From the NCBI GenBank assembly GCA_964517495.1, contig CAZFER010000008.1, forward strand, positions 1-64,000: 64,000 nt of DNA. Reading direction: 5' to 3'. The DNA is from CAZFER01 sp964517495 (GTDB lineage Bacteria; Hinthialibacterota; Hinthialibacteria; Hinthialibacterales; Hinthialibacteraceae). A program made the position numbers and the translations under genes. How positions within the stretch are numbered: the stretch's first letter is position 1; each line of letters starts with the position of its first letter. Below are positions 63,911-64,000 of this stretch, in pieces. Under the pieces are notes generated by a model, which had not been told where the DNA came from, searched no databases, and was given only the letters and a program-made list of their open reading frames with translations.

Positions 63911-64000
63911 TTAATAAACTCGGGGTTTATTTTTAATTTGTTGGAAGTTACTCAGGTTATATTGCCCCGTCAATATCCACACCACCGTATCGGCGATGTC
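63911..64000 (-). CDS. C-terminal end of an SDR-like protein (partial)
   Basis: The last 29 codons, DIADTVVWILTGQYNLSNFQ and onwards to KPRVY, run to a stop at 63911-63913 and continue beyond the window edge. The DIAD-V--IL- pattern is that of the C-terminus of short-chain dehydrogenases such as YdfG-type enzymes. It is 45 bases upstream of cdsA and probably in the same operon. Family only suggested. Confidence 0.5.
   Translation of the reverse strand, partial: DIADTVVWILTGQYNLSNFQQIKNKPRVY

Overview
This 64 kb window comes from a bacterial chromosome of moderate G+C with AT-rich intergenic DNA. The organism is probably diderm: it has a SurA-like periplasmic isomerase, an RpoE/RseA/RseB-type envelope-stress operon, a MacB/LolD-like ABC pair and twin-arginine exported enzymes. 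A secreted agarase-like hydrolase beside a sulfatase, a TIGR03663-type membrane glycosyltransferase, a DUF362 protein, SpoVG and a tiny AURKAIP1/COX24-like basic protein together suggest an uncultured lineage around the PVC/FCB or Hydrogenedentota/Sumerlaeota-like phyla. That placement is inference and is not decided by any single gene.

Layout. 0-4 kb: a polysaccharide pair (GH50-like hydrolase, sulfatase). 4-16 kb: a PpiC-type foldase, acetyl-CoA synthetase, a metallophosphoesterase, an ABC permease/ATPase pair, DUF362 and TIGR01777 proteins, and an SGNH hydrolase carrying a starch-binding-like insert. 16-17.9 kb: a toxin-antitoxin graveyard, with an intact ParD-like antitoxin, a ParE toxin broken by one frameshift, a truncated M1 peptidase start and a second decayed ParD/ParE pair. 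18-24.7 kb: L21, DprA, two PH-domain membrane proteins, a DUF58 protein, a lytic transglycosylase and orphan genes. 25-33 kb: a GT-C/NHL fusion, a REC-GGDEF protein, a 2-hydroxyacid dehydrogenase, a TPR protein and a GntR/LacI-type regulator with two upstream palindromes.

33-43 kb is a chromosome-maintenance region: dapB, rsmG, parA and parB with two perfect parS-like palindromes, then an HD-GYP protein and an ABC-2 permease in the same direction, then a GT-C membrane protein and dnaN. 43-57 kb: a pseudopilin, a TPR/HEAT membrane protein, cinA, comF, rmlD, an RmlC-like epimerase, an APH-fold pseudokinase, a DagK-like lipid kinase, a DUF3179 protein, a Fic protein under a striking 40-bp-periodic operator array, an NAD-sugar epimerase, a GT4 and a tandem thioredoxin protein.

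57-64 kb: purE, tRNA-Leu(GAG), a 30-residue ribosomal-like protein, spoVG, murI, an ECF sigma/anti-sigma/RseB operon, cdsA and the end of one more gene. Two gene-free stretches here carry clustered DnaA boxes (four perfect 9-mers between 58.26 and 60.67 kb). With parABS, rsmG and dnaN within 25 kb, this makes 60.13-60.68 kb the best candidate for the replication origin.

The most notable signals are this origin candidate, the 40-bp-phased Fic operator array, the decaying ParDE modules, the SGNH/CBM20-like architecture and the catalytically altered APH-like protein.
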